From Geothrix sp. (GTDB lineage Bacteria > Acidobacteriota > Holophagae > Holophagales > Holophagaceae), in assembly GCA_030681515.1 (NCBI GenBank), contig JAUXSE010000053.1:62001-126000 (forward strand): a stretch of DNA of 64,000 nt, in the 5' to 3' direction. A program made the translations under genes and the position numbers. Positions 8,448 to 15,572 of the stretch are shown here, one piece after another; the first letter of the stretch is position 1, and every line of letters begins with the position of its first letter. The notes beneath the pieces were generated by a model that was given only the letters and a program-made list of their open reading frames with translations, ran no database searches and was not told the origin of the DNA.

Positions 8448-8956
8448 CGCATCAGGACAAGACCCACATCTGGGCCCGCACCAAGCGGTTCCTGGCCGAT
8501 CCTGAGCTGGAGCCCCACCACCTGGCATGGAGCTTCGCCCTGGGGCTGAGCATCGCCTGGAACCCGCTGCTGGGAACCCACACTGGCCTGGTGCTGATCT
8601 CCTGCGCCCTGGTGAGGAAGCTCCATCGTCCCCTGGCGTTCCTGGGCGCCTTCACGAACAATCCCTGGACCATGGTGCCCTTCGCCACCGCCTCGGCCCT
8701 CTTCGGCAACCTGCTGCTGGGGCGCGGCCTGCGCCTGGACCTGGGCGGCGTGGACTGGAAGAGCCTCGGGTGGCAAAGCCTCTCCTCCCGCGAAGGCTTC
8801 GAGGTCGCCGCGGCCATGCTCAAGCCCATCCTGGCCCCCTACCTCCTGGGCGGCTTCGTGCTGAGCGCCGTGGCCATTCCCGTGGGATATTTCCTGATGC
8901 TGCGCTTGGCCCACCGGCTGCGCTGCCCCAAGCCTCGACCCCTTCCCGGAGACTGA
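8444..8956 (+). CDS. DUF2062 membrane protein
   Basis: A 170-residue protein with two or three hydrophobic stretches (about residues 28-55, 60-92 and 125-155). The early WSFALGLSIAWNPLLGTHT segment and the FTNNPWTMVPF block are characteristic of the DUF2062 family, whose function is unknown and which is sometimes fused to glycosyltransferases. It overlaps thiL by four bases (ATGA) and is followed one base later by ybaB, so all are probably co-transcribed. Confidence 0.85.
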   Translation: MTHQDKTHIWARTKRFLADPELEPHHLAWSFALGLSIAWNPLLGTHTGLVLISCALVRKLHRPLAFLGAFTNNPWTMVPFATASALFGNLLLGRGLRLDLGGVDWKSLGWQSLSSREGFEVAAAMLKPILAPYLLGGFVLSAVAIPVGYFLMLRLAHRLRCPKPRPLPGD

Positions 8957-8957
8957 C

Positions 8958-9260
8958 ATGGACATGCGCTTCCTGATGAAACAGGCCCAGCAGATGCAGG
9001 CGAAGCTGGCGGAGACCCAGGCCAACCTGCGGGTCGAGGGCACCGCCGGGGGCGAGCTGGTGAAGATCACCCTCAACGGATCGAAGGAACTGGTGGGCAT
9101 CTCCATCGCCAGGGACGCCATGGATCCCGAGGATCCCTCCATGCTCGAGGATCTGCTGGTGGCGGCCTTCCGCGATGCCGCCGCCAAGGCCGACGCGGCC
9201 ATGAAGCAGCAGATGGGCGGCATGGGCGCCGGCCTCAACCTGCCGGGCCTCGGGCTTTGA
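8958..9260 (+). CDS. ybaB: YbaB/EbfC nucleoid-associated protein
   Basis: A 100-residue DNA-binding protein that typically dimerises and is encoded next to recR. The N-terminal helix LMKQAQQMQAKLAETQ, the core GTAGGELVKITLNG and the acidic DPEDPSMLEDLLVAAF segment are the family hallmarks. A Gly/Met-rich tail ends it. The ybaB-recR pairing is conserved across bacteria. Confidence 0.95.
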   Translation: MDMRFLMKQAQQMQAKLAETQANLRVEGTAGGELVKITLNGSKELVGISIARDAMDPEDPSMLEDLLVAAFRDAAAKADAAMKQQMGGMGAGLNLPGLGL

Positions 9261-9267
9261 GGCAACC

Positions 9268-9867
9268 ATGAAGCTGCCGCCGCCGCTCGAAGCCGTGGTG
9301 GAAAGCCTCCAGAAGCTGCCGGGGGTGGGCGCCAAGTCCGCCCAGCGCATGGCCCTGCACCTGCTGAAGGAAGGCCCCGAGGCCATGGCCCACCTGGCCC
9401 ACCAGTTGCAGCAAGCTGCCGAGAAGGTGGGGTTCTGCGAGGTCTGCGGCGCCTTCACGGATCAGCCCACCTGCCCCATCTGTCTCGATCCCCGCCGGGA
9501 TCCCGCCAGCCTGGTCCTCGTCGCCGAGGCTTCCAACGTGCTGAGCTTCGAGCGCAGCGGCCATTTCCGGGGCCGCTACCACGTGCTGGGGGGCCTCATC
9601 TCGCCTCTGCGCGGCGTGGGGCCCGACCAGTTGCGCATCCGTGAGCTGCTGAAGCGCCTGGAGGATCGCGCCATCCAGGAAGTCATCCTGGCCACCAATC
9701 CCACCGTGGACGGCGAGGCCACCGCCAGCTGGCTGGCCCGCCTGCTCCAACCCATCGGCGTCCGCACCACCCGCATCGGGTTGGGTCTGCCGATCGGCAG
9801 CGACCTCGAATATGCGGACGAGCTCACCCTGGATCGCGCCATGGAGGGGCGTCGGCCCGTCGGTTAG
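9268..9867 (+). CDS. recR: Recombination protein RecR
   Basis: Works with RecO (and RecF) to load RecA at gaps. The 199-residue product has the N-terminal helix-hairpin-helix (LQKLPGVGAKSAQRMA), a four-Cys zinc finger at C57, C60, C69 and C72, and a Toprim domain starting LVLVAEASNVLSFE. It follows ybaB by seven bases and ends the operon begun by thiL. Confidence 0.97.
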   Translation: MKLPPPLEAVVESLQKLPGVGAKSAQRMALHLLKEGPEAMAHLAHQLQQAAEKVGFCEVCGAFTDQPTCPICLDPRRDPASLVLVAEASNVLSFERSGHFRGRYHVLGGLISPLRGVGPDQLRIRELLKRLEDRAIQEVILATNPTVDGEATASWLARLLQPIGVRTTRIGLGLPIGSDLEYADELTLDRAMEGRRPVG

Positions 9868-9874
9868 CCCGCCG

Positions 9875-10156
9875 TTAGTACTTCACGCTCACGTCCCCCC
9901 GGGCCCAGGTCTGACAGGCGAGGCGCTGATCGGGGTTCGCCTTCAACGCCAGAAGGACGCGGGTTTCAGCTGCCCCCTTTTCGCTGAGGTGCTCGGCGCC
10001 CTCGACGACGGTGACGAGGCAGGTGCCGCAGCGGGCATGGCCCCCGCAGCGGTGGGGCAGCGGCACGGCGGCCTTGATGCTGGCGGCGAGGAGCGCCGTC
10101 TCCCGATCGCATTCCGCCGCGCCTGGGGTCTTGCCGTCGAATCGGATGGTGTGCAT
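9875..10156 (-). CDS. 2Fe-2S ferredoxin
   Basis: A 93-residue plant-type ferredoxin with the signature HRCGGHARCGTCLV (C-x5-C-x2-C) and a distal Cys in RLACQTWA. It is convergent with recR, with only seven bases between the stops. The preceding 98 bases up to dodecin hold no other gene and are AT-richer than average, so a promoter is likely there. Its redox partner is not evident. Confidence 0.92.
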   Translation of the reverse strand: MHTIRFDGKTPGAAECDRETALLAASIKAAVPLPHRCGGHARCGTCLVTVVEGAEHLSEKGAAETRVLLALKANPDQRLACQTWARGDVSVKY

Positions 10157-10254
10157 GGATTACCCGTAAGTCAATAAAGCAGAAGAAATAGAAACACGCT
10201 TCCCCCACTCTATCAGGGCGTCATCCATCCGAGATGCCTTGGTGGAAATCAGTA

Positions 10255-10461
10255 TCAGCGCTCCAGCTTGAAGCCGATGCTGATCGTGACCTGGAACTCG
10301 GCCACCTTCCCCTCCTGGATCCGGCCGCGCTGCTCGACGACCTCGAACCACGCCATGTGGCGGATGGACTTCCCAGCTTCTTCCACCGCGTTCTTCACGG
10401 CTTCGGTGAGGCTCGTTTCCGAGGTTCCTACGATTTCGACCTTCTTGTAGATACCGGCCAT
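10255..10461 (-). CDS. Dodecin flavin-binding protein
   Basis: Dodecins form hollow dodecamers that store flavins. The 68-residue product matches the family along its whole length: YKKVEIVGTSETS, AVKNAVEEAGK, then HMAWFEVVEQRG with the Trp that stacks on the flavin, and GKVAEFQVTISIGFKLER. An AAGGAG site precedes the ATG at 10461. It follows the AlgH-family gene on the same strand. Confidence 0.95.
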   Translation of the reverse strand: MAGIYKKVEIVGTSETSLTEAVKNAVEEAGKSIRHMAWFEVVEQRGRIQEGKVAEFQVTISIGFKLER

Positions 10462-10502
10462 GGCTGTCTCCTTGTGGTTGGTGGGATGTCGGGATGCCGG
10501 GC

Positions 10503-11015
10503 TCACCCGCTGGTTTCGCTGCCCAGGGCCACCTGCCAGAGGCCCGTGGGATCGGGGTGCAGCAGCCATTCGGAAACCAGGGGACGGCGCGTCCAGGCGC
10601 CCATCTCCAGTTCCTGGTCCAGCTGGCCGGAACCCCAGCCTGCGTACCCCAGGAACAGGCGGTAGCGGGCCATCGGATCCCCCAGCAGGGCCTCGAGCAG
10701 GTCCTTGCGGTGGCTCACGAAATGGGTGAGGTCCACCACCGTATCGTCCTGCTCGGGCAGGCCGCCCTGCATCAGGAGAATGCCCCGCTGGGGATCCACG
10801 GGGCCTCCCCGCCAGGCCGTGGCCTCGTCGGATCCGCGGTAGTCCATGCCGCCCTCCACACTCACCTGGGCCAGGGCCAGGGGCAGCGGGCGGTTGAGGA
10901 TGAGCCCCAGGGCGCCCTCCTCGTCGTGCTCCACGATGAGGACCACGCTGTGGAGGAAGTTGGGATCCAGCAGCGCGGGGCTGGCCACCAGGAGGCAAGG
11001 GGCTTCGTACAACAT
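10503..11015 (-). CDS. AlgH/YqgE (UPF0301) family protein
   Basis: A 170-residue protein with the family pattern PCLLVASPALLDPNF, VVLIVEHDEEGALGLILNRP, WRGGPVDPQRG and FLGYAGWGSGQLDQE. The family is widespread in Gram-negative bacteria, but its biochemical role is not settled. It lies upstream of dodecin on the same strand and is divergent from the membrane protein at 11077. Confidence 0.93.
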   Translation of the reverse strand: MLYEAPCLLVASPALLDPNFLHSVVLIVEHDEEGALGLILNRPLPLALAQVSVEGGMDYRGSDEATAWRGGPVDPQRGILLMQGGLPEQDDTVVDLTHFVSHRKDLLEALLGDPMARYRLFLGYAGWGSGQLDQELEMGAWTRRPLVSEWLLHPDPTGLWQVALGSETSG

Positions 11016-11076
11016 GATGCCGATGATGATAGCCCAGCGGCCAAGCCCGGCGCGGTGACCCCGCTAGACTGGAAGG

Positions 11077-11826
11077 ATGCGGACCCTTTTGCCCTCCCAC
11101 CTCGGCGCCCTTCGCGAGGGGCTCGCCTTGCTTCGCCGCCATCCGGCCCACGCCCTGGCGCTCGCCGTGCTGGCCATGGGACTGGCCCAGTCCGGCCCGG
11201 CCCTGGAACTGGCCGCGGGGGTGGGCCCCAGCCTCATGCTCCAGCCCATCTTCGGTTTCGCGGGCCTCCTGCCCCTGGAGATGTACTTCCTCCCCCGCCT
11301 GCAGGCCCAGCTGGATGCGGAAACCCTGGACACCGGGGGCAACCCGCGGGAGGGCTGGCGCGAGGCCTTCGACGGGCGCTGGCTGCGGGCCTTCCTCGCC
11401 CGCCTCGGCCTCAGCGTGGCCATCGGCCTGGGTCTGCTGCTGTTCCTGGTGCCCGGCATCGTGATCCTCACCCTGTTCGGATGGGCGCCCCTGCGCATGC
11501 TGCTCCGCGGCGATGGCCTGCTGGCGGCCCTGCGGTGGAGCCAAACCGCCATGGCCCGGCACTGGCCCCGGATCGTCCAGACAGTGCTGGCCCTGATGCT
11601 GGTGGCCCTGGTCTACCAGGTGGCAGCCAGCTGGGCCCTGGACCGGCTGCTCCCGGCTTCGGATCCCGATCTGGGCCCGGGCGCCCTGTTGCGTCTGAAG
11701 CACCCGGCCTTCTGGGTCTTCAACCTGCTGGGTGGAGCGCTGAACCTCTGGCTCAGCTGTTCCCTCTTGGCGCTCTACCAGCGGCTGGAAGCCTCCCTGG
11801 CCGGACGCGGCGGCACCGAGCCCTGA
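11077..11826 (+). CDS. Integral membrane protein of unknown function
   Basis: A 249-residue protein with hydrophobic segments near residues 25-45, 55-65, 105-135, 165-190 and 210-235, consistent with a polytopic inner-membrane protein. It contains FLVPGIVILTLFGWAPL, a motif seen in several uncharacterised membrane families related to the membrane domain of glycerophosphodiester phosphodiesterases. No signal peptide or enzymatic motif is visible. Its stop lies three bases from the end of the convergent small gene at 11830. Confidence 0.8.
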   Translation: MRTLLPSHLGALREGLALLRRHPAHALALAVLAMGLAQSGPALELAAGVGPSLMLQPIFGFAGLLPLEMYFLPRLQAQLDAETLDTGGNPREGWREAFDGRWLRAFLARLGLSVAIGLGLLLFLVPGIVILTLFGWAPLRMLLRGDGLLAALRWSQTAMARHWPRIVQTVLALMLVALVYQVAASWALDRLLPASDPDLGPGALLRLKHPAFWVFNLLGGALNLWLSCSLLALYQRLEASLAGRGGTEP

Positions 11827-11829
11827 GTT

Positions 11830-12045
11830 TCAATCCTCGTCGTCGAAGTAGCCCGGATCCTCGATCTCGACGAGTTCGCCGGCCTTCAGGCCCCGGCCTT
11901 GTTCCGGCGTCAGGGCCGCCTGGATCCAGCGCGGATCGGTGCGACCGTTGAGAAAGTGGACCGAGGGCTCGGCGCCGTCGAAATCCTCCCGGCAGCGCCA
12001 GAGATGCACCCAGCCCACATGGTTGACACGTGCCCAGACCTTCAT
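11830..12045 (-). CDS. Small hypothetical protein downstream of mogA
   Basis: A 71-residue protein rich in Trp and acidic residues, with MKVWARVNHVGWVHLWRC at the start and an EIEDPGYFDDED tail. I do not recognise the family. It follows mogA by 16 bases on the same strand, so it is likely co-transcribed, and its codon use matches its neighbours. Confidence 0.65.
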   Translation of the reverse strand: MKVWARVNHVGWVHLWRCREDFDGAEPSVHFLNGRTDPRWIQAALTPEQGRGLKAGELVEIEDPGYFDDED

Positions 12046-12061
12046 GATCGGCCCGCCGGGT

Positions 12062-12547
12062 TCATGTGCAGGGTCCTCCGGCCTCGCCTTCCTTGCGCAG
12101 GACGGCCACGCCGTGGGTGAGCAGGGGCCAGGCCAGCTGGATCTGCTCCAGGGCCGCCGCGGGCCGGCCCGACAGGTTCAGGATCACCGTGCGCCCGGCG
12201 ATGCCGCAGACCGCGCGGCTGGCATAGGCCAGGGGATGGCCGCCCTTGGCGCGGATCAGCTCGCAGATGCCCGGGGCCTCCCGCTCGATGACGCGGCGCG
12301 TGGCCTCGGGCGTGGTATCCCGGGATCCGAACCCCGTACCCCCGCAGGTGAGCACGAGCGGTGCGCCATCCGCCACGGCCCTTTGGAGATCCTGCTCCAG
12401 CAGATCCGGATCGTCCGGCATCAGGGCCGCGGTCACGGTCTTCACGCCCTGGCCCTTGAGCCAGGAGGTCAGCAGGGGCGTGGACTGATCCTGGTATTCG
12501 CCCCGGGAAGCCCGGTCCGACAGGGTGATGAGGTGCACATGGTCCAT
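12062..12547 (-). CDS. mogA: Molybdopterin adenylyltransferase (MogA/MoaB family)
   Basis: Adenylates molybdopterin before molybdenum insertion. The 161-residue product begins VHLITLSDRASRGEYQDQS and contains the MPT-binding CGGTGFGSRDTTPEAT loop and LNLSGRPAAALEQI, all typical of MogA/MoaB. It is divergent from purK across about 50 bases. No other molybdenum cofactor genes lie in the window. Confidence 0.92.
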   Translation of the reverse strand: MDHVHLITLSDRASRGEYQDQSTPLLTSWLKGQGVKTVTAALMPDDPDLLEQDLQRAVADGAPLVLTCGGTGFGSRDTTPEATRRVIEREAPGICELIRAKGGHPLAYASRAVCGIAGRTVILNLSGRPAAALEQIQLAWPLLTHGVAVLRKEGEAGGPCT

Positions 12548-12599
12548 TCAGCGTCCTCTGCTCGGGAACAGTCTCCCTCCGAGGATGCCACAATGGGCC

Positions 12600-13751
12600 A
12601 TGGCCGACGCGTCCCTGTCCACTCCCATCCGCCCCGGGGCCGCCCTGGGCCTGCTCGGCGGCGGCCAGCTGGGGCGCATGTTCACCCTGGCGGCCCGCAA
12701 CCTGGGCTTCCGCGTGCACGCCCTGGATCCCGGCCACGACTGCCCGGCGGGCCAGGTGGCCGATCTGGAAATCCGCGCCGCCTACAACGATGTCTACGCC
12801 GCCCAGGCCCTGGCCCGGGGGGTGGACGTGGTGACCGTCGAGTTCGAGAACATCCCCGCCGAAACCCTGGAGGCCGTCGCCAGACTGCGTCCCATGCACC
12901 CCGGCGCCCATGTGCTGCACACGATCCAGCACCGGCTCCGGGAGAAGCGGTTCCTGTCGGAGCAGGGCTTTCCCGTCACGCCCTTCCGCGAGATCAACAG
13001 CGAGGCCGATCTGCGCGAAGCGGCCGCGGCCCTGGGATTCCCATCCGTCCTCAAGACCGCCAGCTTCGGCTACGACGGCAAGGGGCAGAAGAAGCTGCTA
13101 TCCGTCGCCGATATCGCCCCGGCCTTCGCCGCGCTCGGCGGGCAGCAGGGCATCCTCGAGGCCTGGGTGCCCTTCGAGCTGGAGTGCAGCGTGGTCTGCG
13201 CCCGATCCGCCGCCGGCGAGACCAGCGTGTGGCCCGTGGCCGAGAACGCCCACCAGAACCGCATCCTCGACACCACGGTCTTCCCCGCCCGCATCCCTTC
13301 CGAAGTGGCCGATCGGGCCCAGGCCATGGCCCTGGACATCGCGGCGGCCCTGGGCGTCATCGGCATGTTGACCGTGGAGTTCTTCCTCAAGCCCGGCGGC
13401 GAGCTGCTGGTGAACGAGCTGGCGCCGCGCCCCCACAACAGCGGCCACGCCACCATTGACGCCTGCACCACCAGCCAGTTCGAGCAGCAGGTGCGCGCCG
13501 TCTGCGGCCTGCCCCTGGGCGACACCGCCCTGCTCCGCCCCGCCGCCATGGCCAACCTGCTGGGCGACCTGTGGCCCGCCAGCGGCGAACCCGCCTGGGA
13601 GCGCCTGCTCGCCCATCGCGATGTGAAGCTGCACCTCTACGGCAAGACCGAAGCCCGCCCCGGCCGCAAGATGGGCCACCTCACCGCCCTGGCCGACACG
13701 CCCGAGGCGGCCCTGGCCAAGGTCTGGGCGGCCAGGATGGATCTGCGTTGA
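12600..13751 (+). CDS. purK: N5-carboxyaminoimidazole ribonucleotide synthase
   Basis: ATP-grasp enzyme of purine synthesis that carboxylates AIR. The 383-residue product starts with the LGLLGGGQLGRMF nucleotide-fold motif, has the ATP-grasp lysine region LKTASFGYDGKGQ, and ends with the metal site LVNELAPRPHNSGH. The start at 12600 gives the standard N-terminus. No purE lies adjacent. It overlaps the following ATP-grasp gene by four bases (TTGA). Confidence 0.96.
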   Translation: MADASLSTPIRPGAALGLLGGGQLGRMFTLAARNLGFRVHALDPGHDCPAGQVADLEIRAAYNDVYAAQALARGVDVVTVEFENIPAETLEAVARLRPMHPGAHVLHTIQHRLREKRFLSEQGFPVTPFREINSEADLREAAAALGFPSVLKTASFGYDGKGQKKLLSVADIAPAFAALGGQQGILEAWVPFELECSVVCARSAAGETSVWPVAENAHQNRILDTTVFPARIPSEVADRAQAMALDIAAALGVIGMLTVEFFLKPGGELLVNELAPRPHNSGHATIDACTTSQFEQQVRAVCGLPLGDTALLRPAAMANLLGDLWPASGEPAWERLLAHRDVKLHLYGKTEARPGRKMGHLTALADTPEAALAKVWAARMDLR

Positions 13752-14920
13752 TCATCCTCGAAGAACCCTACGTCTCCGGCTTCCTCCAGCGGACCATCCT
13801 GGAGCTGGGCACACCCGTGCTGGATACGCCCAAGGCCCGGCAGACCTTCGCCGGCACCGGACCGGCCCTGCTGACTGATCAGGAAGCGGAAGCGGCCGGC
13901 CGGTCGGGCCAGTCGCCCCGGATCTACGCGAACTCCGAGAACGCGCTCGAATGGATCGCGATCCATCTCGCCGGCACGCAGGTCCATCACGGCGTCCGCC
14001 TGTTCAAGGACAAGGTCCTGTTCCGGCAGCTCCTCGCCGACCTCTACCCCGACTACCGGTTCCAGGCCATCTCCTTCGAGGGGCTGAGCGCCTTCGATCC
14101 CACCGCCCTGCGCCTGCCCTTCGTCGTCAAACCCGCGGTGGGCTTCTTCAGCCTCGGCGTGCACGTGGTGACCCGCTATGAGGACTGGCCCGGGATCGCC
14201 GAGACGCTGCGCCAGGAATCGTCCAGCCAGGGACACCTGTATCCCGGCCACGTGCTCGGCTTCGATCAGTTCATCGCGGAAGAATCCATCCCGGGCGAGG
14301 AGTTCGCCGTGGATGCGTACTTCGACCATGAGGGCCGCGCCGTCATCCTGAACATCCTGGGGCACCTGTTCGCCTCCCCCGAGGATGTCAGTGACCGGGT
14401 GTACTACACCTCCCCGGATCTCGTCCGGCAGTGGCACGACCCCTTCGTCGCCTTCCTGGAAGAGGTGGGCCGCAGGGCCGGGCTCCGCCATTTCCCCTTC
14501 CATGCGGAACTGCGGGTGGATCCGGCGGGCCGCATCGCGCCCATCGAGGTGAACCCCCTGCGCTTCGCCGGCTGGTGCGTGACCGACCTCGCCCACCACG
14601 CCTACGGGATCAACCCCTACGCCGCCTTCCTGCTGGACCAGCCGCCCGACTGGGACCGCATCCTGGCCGAGCGCCAGGGCCGGGTGTTCGCCGTGGTGGT
14701 GGCGGACCTGCCCTCCACCGTGGATCTCGAAAACATCGAATCCGTGGACTACGAGGCCTTCCTCGCCCGGTTTTCAAATACGCTCGAACTGCGCCGCGTG
14801 GATTTCAACCGCTATCCCGTCTTCGCCTTCCTGTTCGTGGAAACCGCCAGCCCGGACAGCCCCGAACTCCTGGATATCCTCGGCGCCGATCTGACCCGCT
14901 TCCTGACCCTGCGGCGCTGA
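13748..14920 (+). CDS. Uncharacterised ATP-grasp ligase coupled to purK
   Basis: About 390 residues from a TTG start that overlaps the purK stop (TTGA at 13748-13751); an AGGATGG sits just upstream. The ATP-grasp fold is indicated by LPFVVKPAVGFFSLGV, EEFAVDAYFDHEG and the Mg-binding AELRVDPAGRIAPIEVNPLRF. The first 60 residues (EEPYVSGFLQRTILELG...) look like a small pre-grasp domain. Such proteins join a carboxylate to an amine or thiol, but the substrate is unknown. Coupling to purK suggests shared expression, not necessarily a role in purine synthesis. Confidence 0.85.
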   Translation: MIILEEPYVSGFLQRTILELGTPVLDTPKARQTFAGTGPALLTDQEAEAAGRSGQSPRIYANSENALEWIAIHLAGTQVHHGVRLFKDKVLFRQLLADLYPDYRFQAISFEGLSAFDPTALRLPFVVKPAVGFFSLGVHVVTRYEDWPGIAETLRQESSSQGHLYPGHVLGFDQFIAEESIPGEEFAVDAYFDHEGRAVILNILGHLFASPEDVSDRVYYTSPDLVRQWHDPFVAFLEEVGRRAGLRHFPFHAELRVDPAGRIAPIEVNPLRFAGWCVTDLAHHAYGINPYAAFLLDQPPDWDRILAERQGRVFAVVVADLPSTVDLENIESVDYEAFLARFSNTLELRRVDFNRYPVFAFLFVETASPDSPELLDILGADLTRFLTLRR

Positions 14921-14938
14921 AGGGCGGAGGGCTCGGCG

Positions 14939-15328
14939 TCAGCGCATGGCCGCCTGGGCCGCCTGGGCCAGGAAGGCGCTGCGGCTCAGCCCGTGGGCCT
15001 TGGCATAGCGATCCACGCGGTCGAGGATCCCCTTGGGCATGGTGATGTTGGCACGCACGGTGGGCTCGTCGTAGGGAACATCCACCAGGAAAGCCACCGC
15101 ATTCCTGTTCATGGCGTCCGACTCCAGCGCGGATTCGAGCTTCATGGGATCGGGAATCGCCTCCCCATCCTCCAGCAGCCCCTGGATATGGAAAGGCAAG
15201 GCTTCCCGGGCCATGTCCTTGGCCTCGTCCAGACTGCCGCCCGCCGTGAGACACCCCTGGAAATCCGGAAAGGTGACGGTGTAATCGCTGTGGGAATCCT
15301 TGTGGATGAAGGCAAGGTAGTGGCGCAT
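14939..15328 (-). CDS. hicB: HicB-family antitoxin
   Basis: A 129-residue antitoxin with two parts. The N-terminal HicB fold (FIHKDSHSDYTVTFPDFQGC, then EAKDMAREALPFHI) neutralises HicA, and a C-terminal ribbon-helix-helix-like segment (NITMPKGILDRVDRYAKAHG) should bind DNA for autoregulation. It lies nine bases after hicA in the usual toxin-first order. It is convergent with the ATP-grasp gene. Confidence 0.95.
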   Translation of the reverse strand: MRHYLAFIHKDSHSDYTVTFPDFQGCLTAGGSLDEAKDMAREALPFHIQGLLEDGEAIPDPMKLESALESDAMNRNAVAFLVDVPYDEPTVRANITMPKGILDRVDRYAKAHGLSRSAFLAQAAQAAMR

Positions 15329-15337
15329 GACATTCTC

Positions 15338-15520
15338 CTAGCTGAGCCCGGCCTGTTTGAGGATCGCCCTTTCAGTGCCCTGCTTCAGATCCTTCTTTGG
15401 ATGGGGCACCGTGACTCGTCCGGGTTTCTCGGGATGCTTGAACTGGTGGTGGGAGCCCTTTACCGCCACCCGCACCCAGCCGTCGCCTTCCAGGATCTTG
15501 ATGAGCGTCCGGCTATCCAC
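15338..15520 (-). CDS. hicA: HicA mRNA interferase toxin
   Basis: A 60-residue double-stranded-RNA-binding-like toxin that cleaves mRNA. It has the catalytic His context VAVKGSHHQFKHPEKPGR and the tail VPHPKKDLKQGT. The GTG at 15520 was chosen because it gives the family N-terminus (VDSRTLIKILEGDGW) and standard length. An ATG at 15538 and a TTG at 15565 are in-frame alternatives. A promoter with -10 at 15530-15525 would start transcripts almost at this GTG, implying a leaderless or nearly leaderless message. It lies about 50 bases after res on the same strand. Confidence 0.9.
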   Translation of the reverse strand: MDSRTLIKILEGDGWVRVAVKGSHHQFKHPEKPGRVTVPHPKKDLKQGTERAILKQAGLS

Positions 15521-15524
15521 CCCC

Positions 15525-15555
15525 CTAATAGTGCGCATTCCGTGCGCATCGTCAA
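15525..15555 (-). promoter_or_regulatory. Putative hicAB promoter with direct-repeat operator in the spacer
   Basis: On the minus strand TTGACG (15555-15550) and TATTAG (15530-15525) are separated by 19 bases. That spacer is exactly two copies of an eight-base word (GTGCGCAT on the plus strand, 15531-15538 and 15542-15549) three bases apart. A repressor such as the HicB ribbon-helix-helix could bind there and block the polymerase. The box matches and the long spacer make this a moderate-strength prediction. Confidence 0.55.
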
Positions 15556-15572
15556 GGCAAAACAAGGGAATA

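Noticed and set aside
10157-10254. Short 22-codon frame between the 2Fe-2S ferredoxin and dodecin genes
   Set aside because: No ribosome site, AT-rich composition and poor codon bias; it is better explained as promoter sequence.
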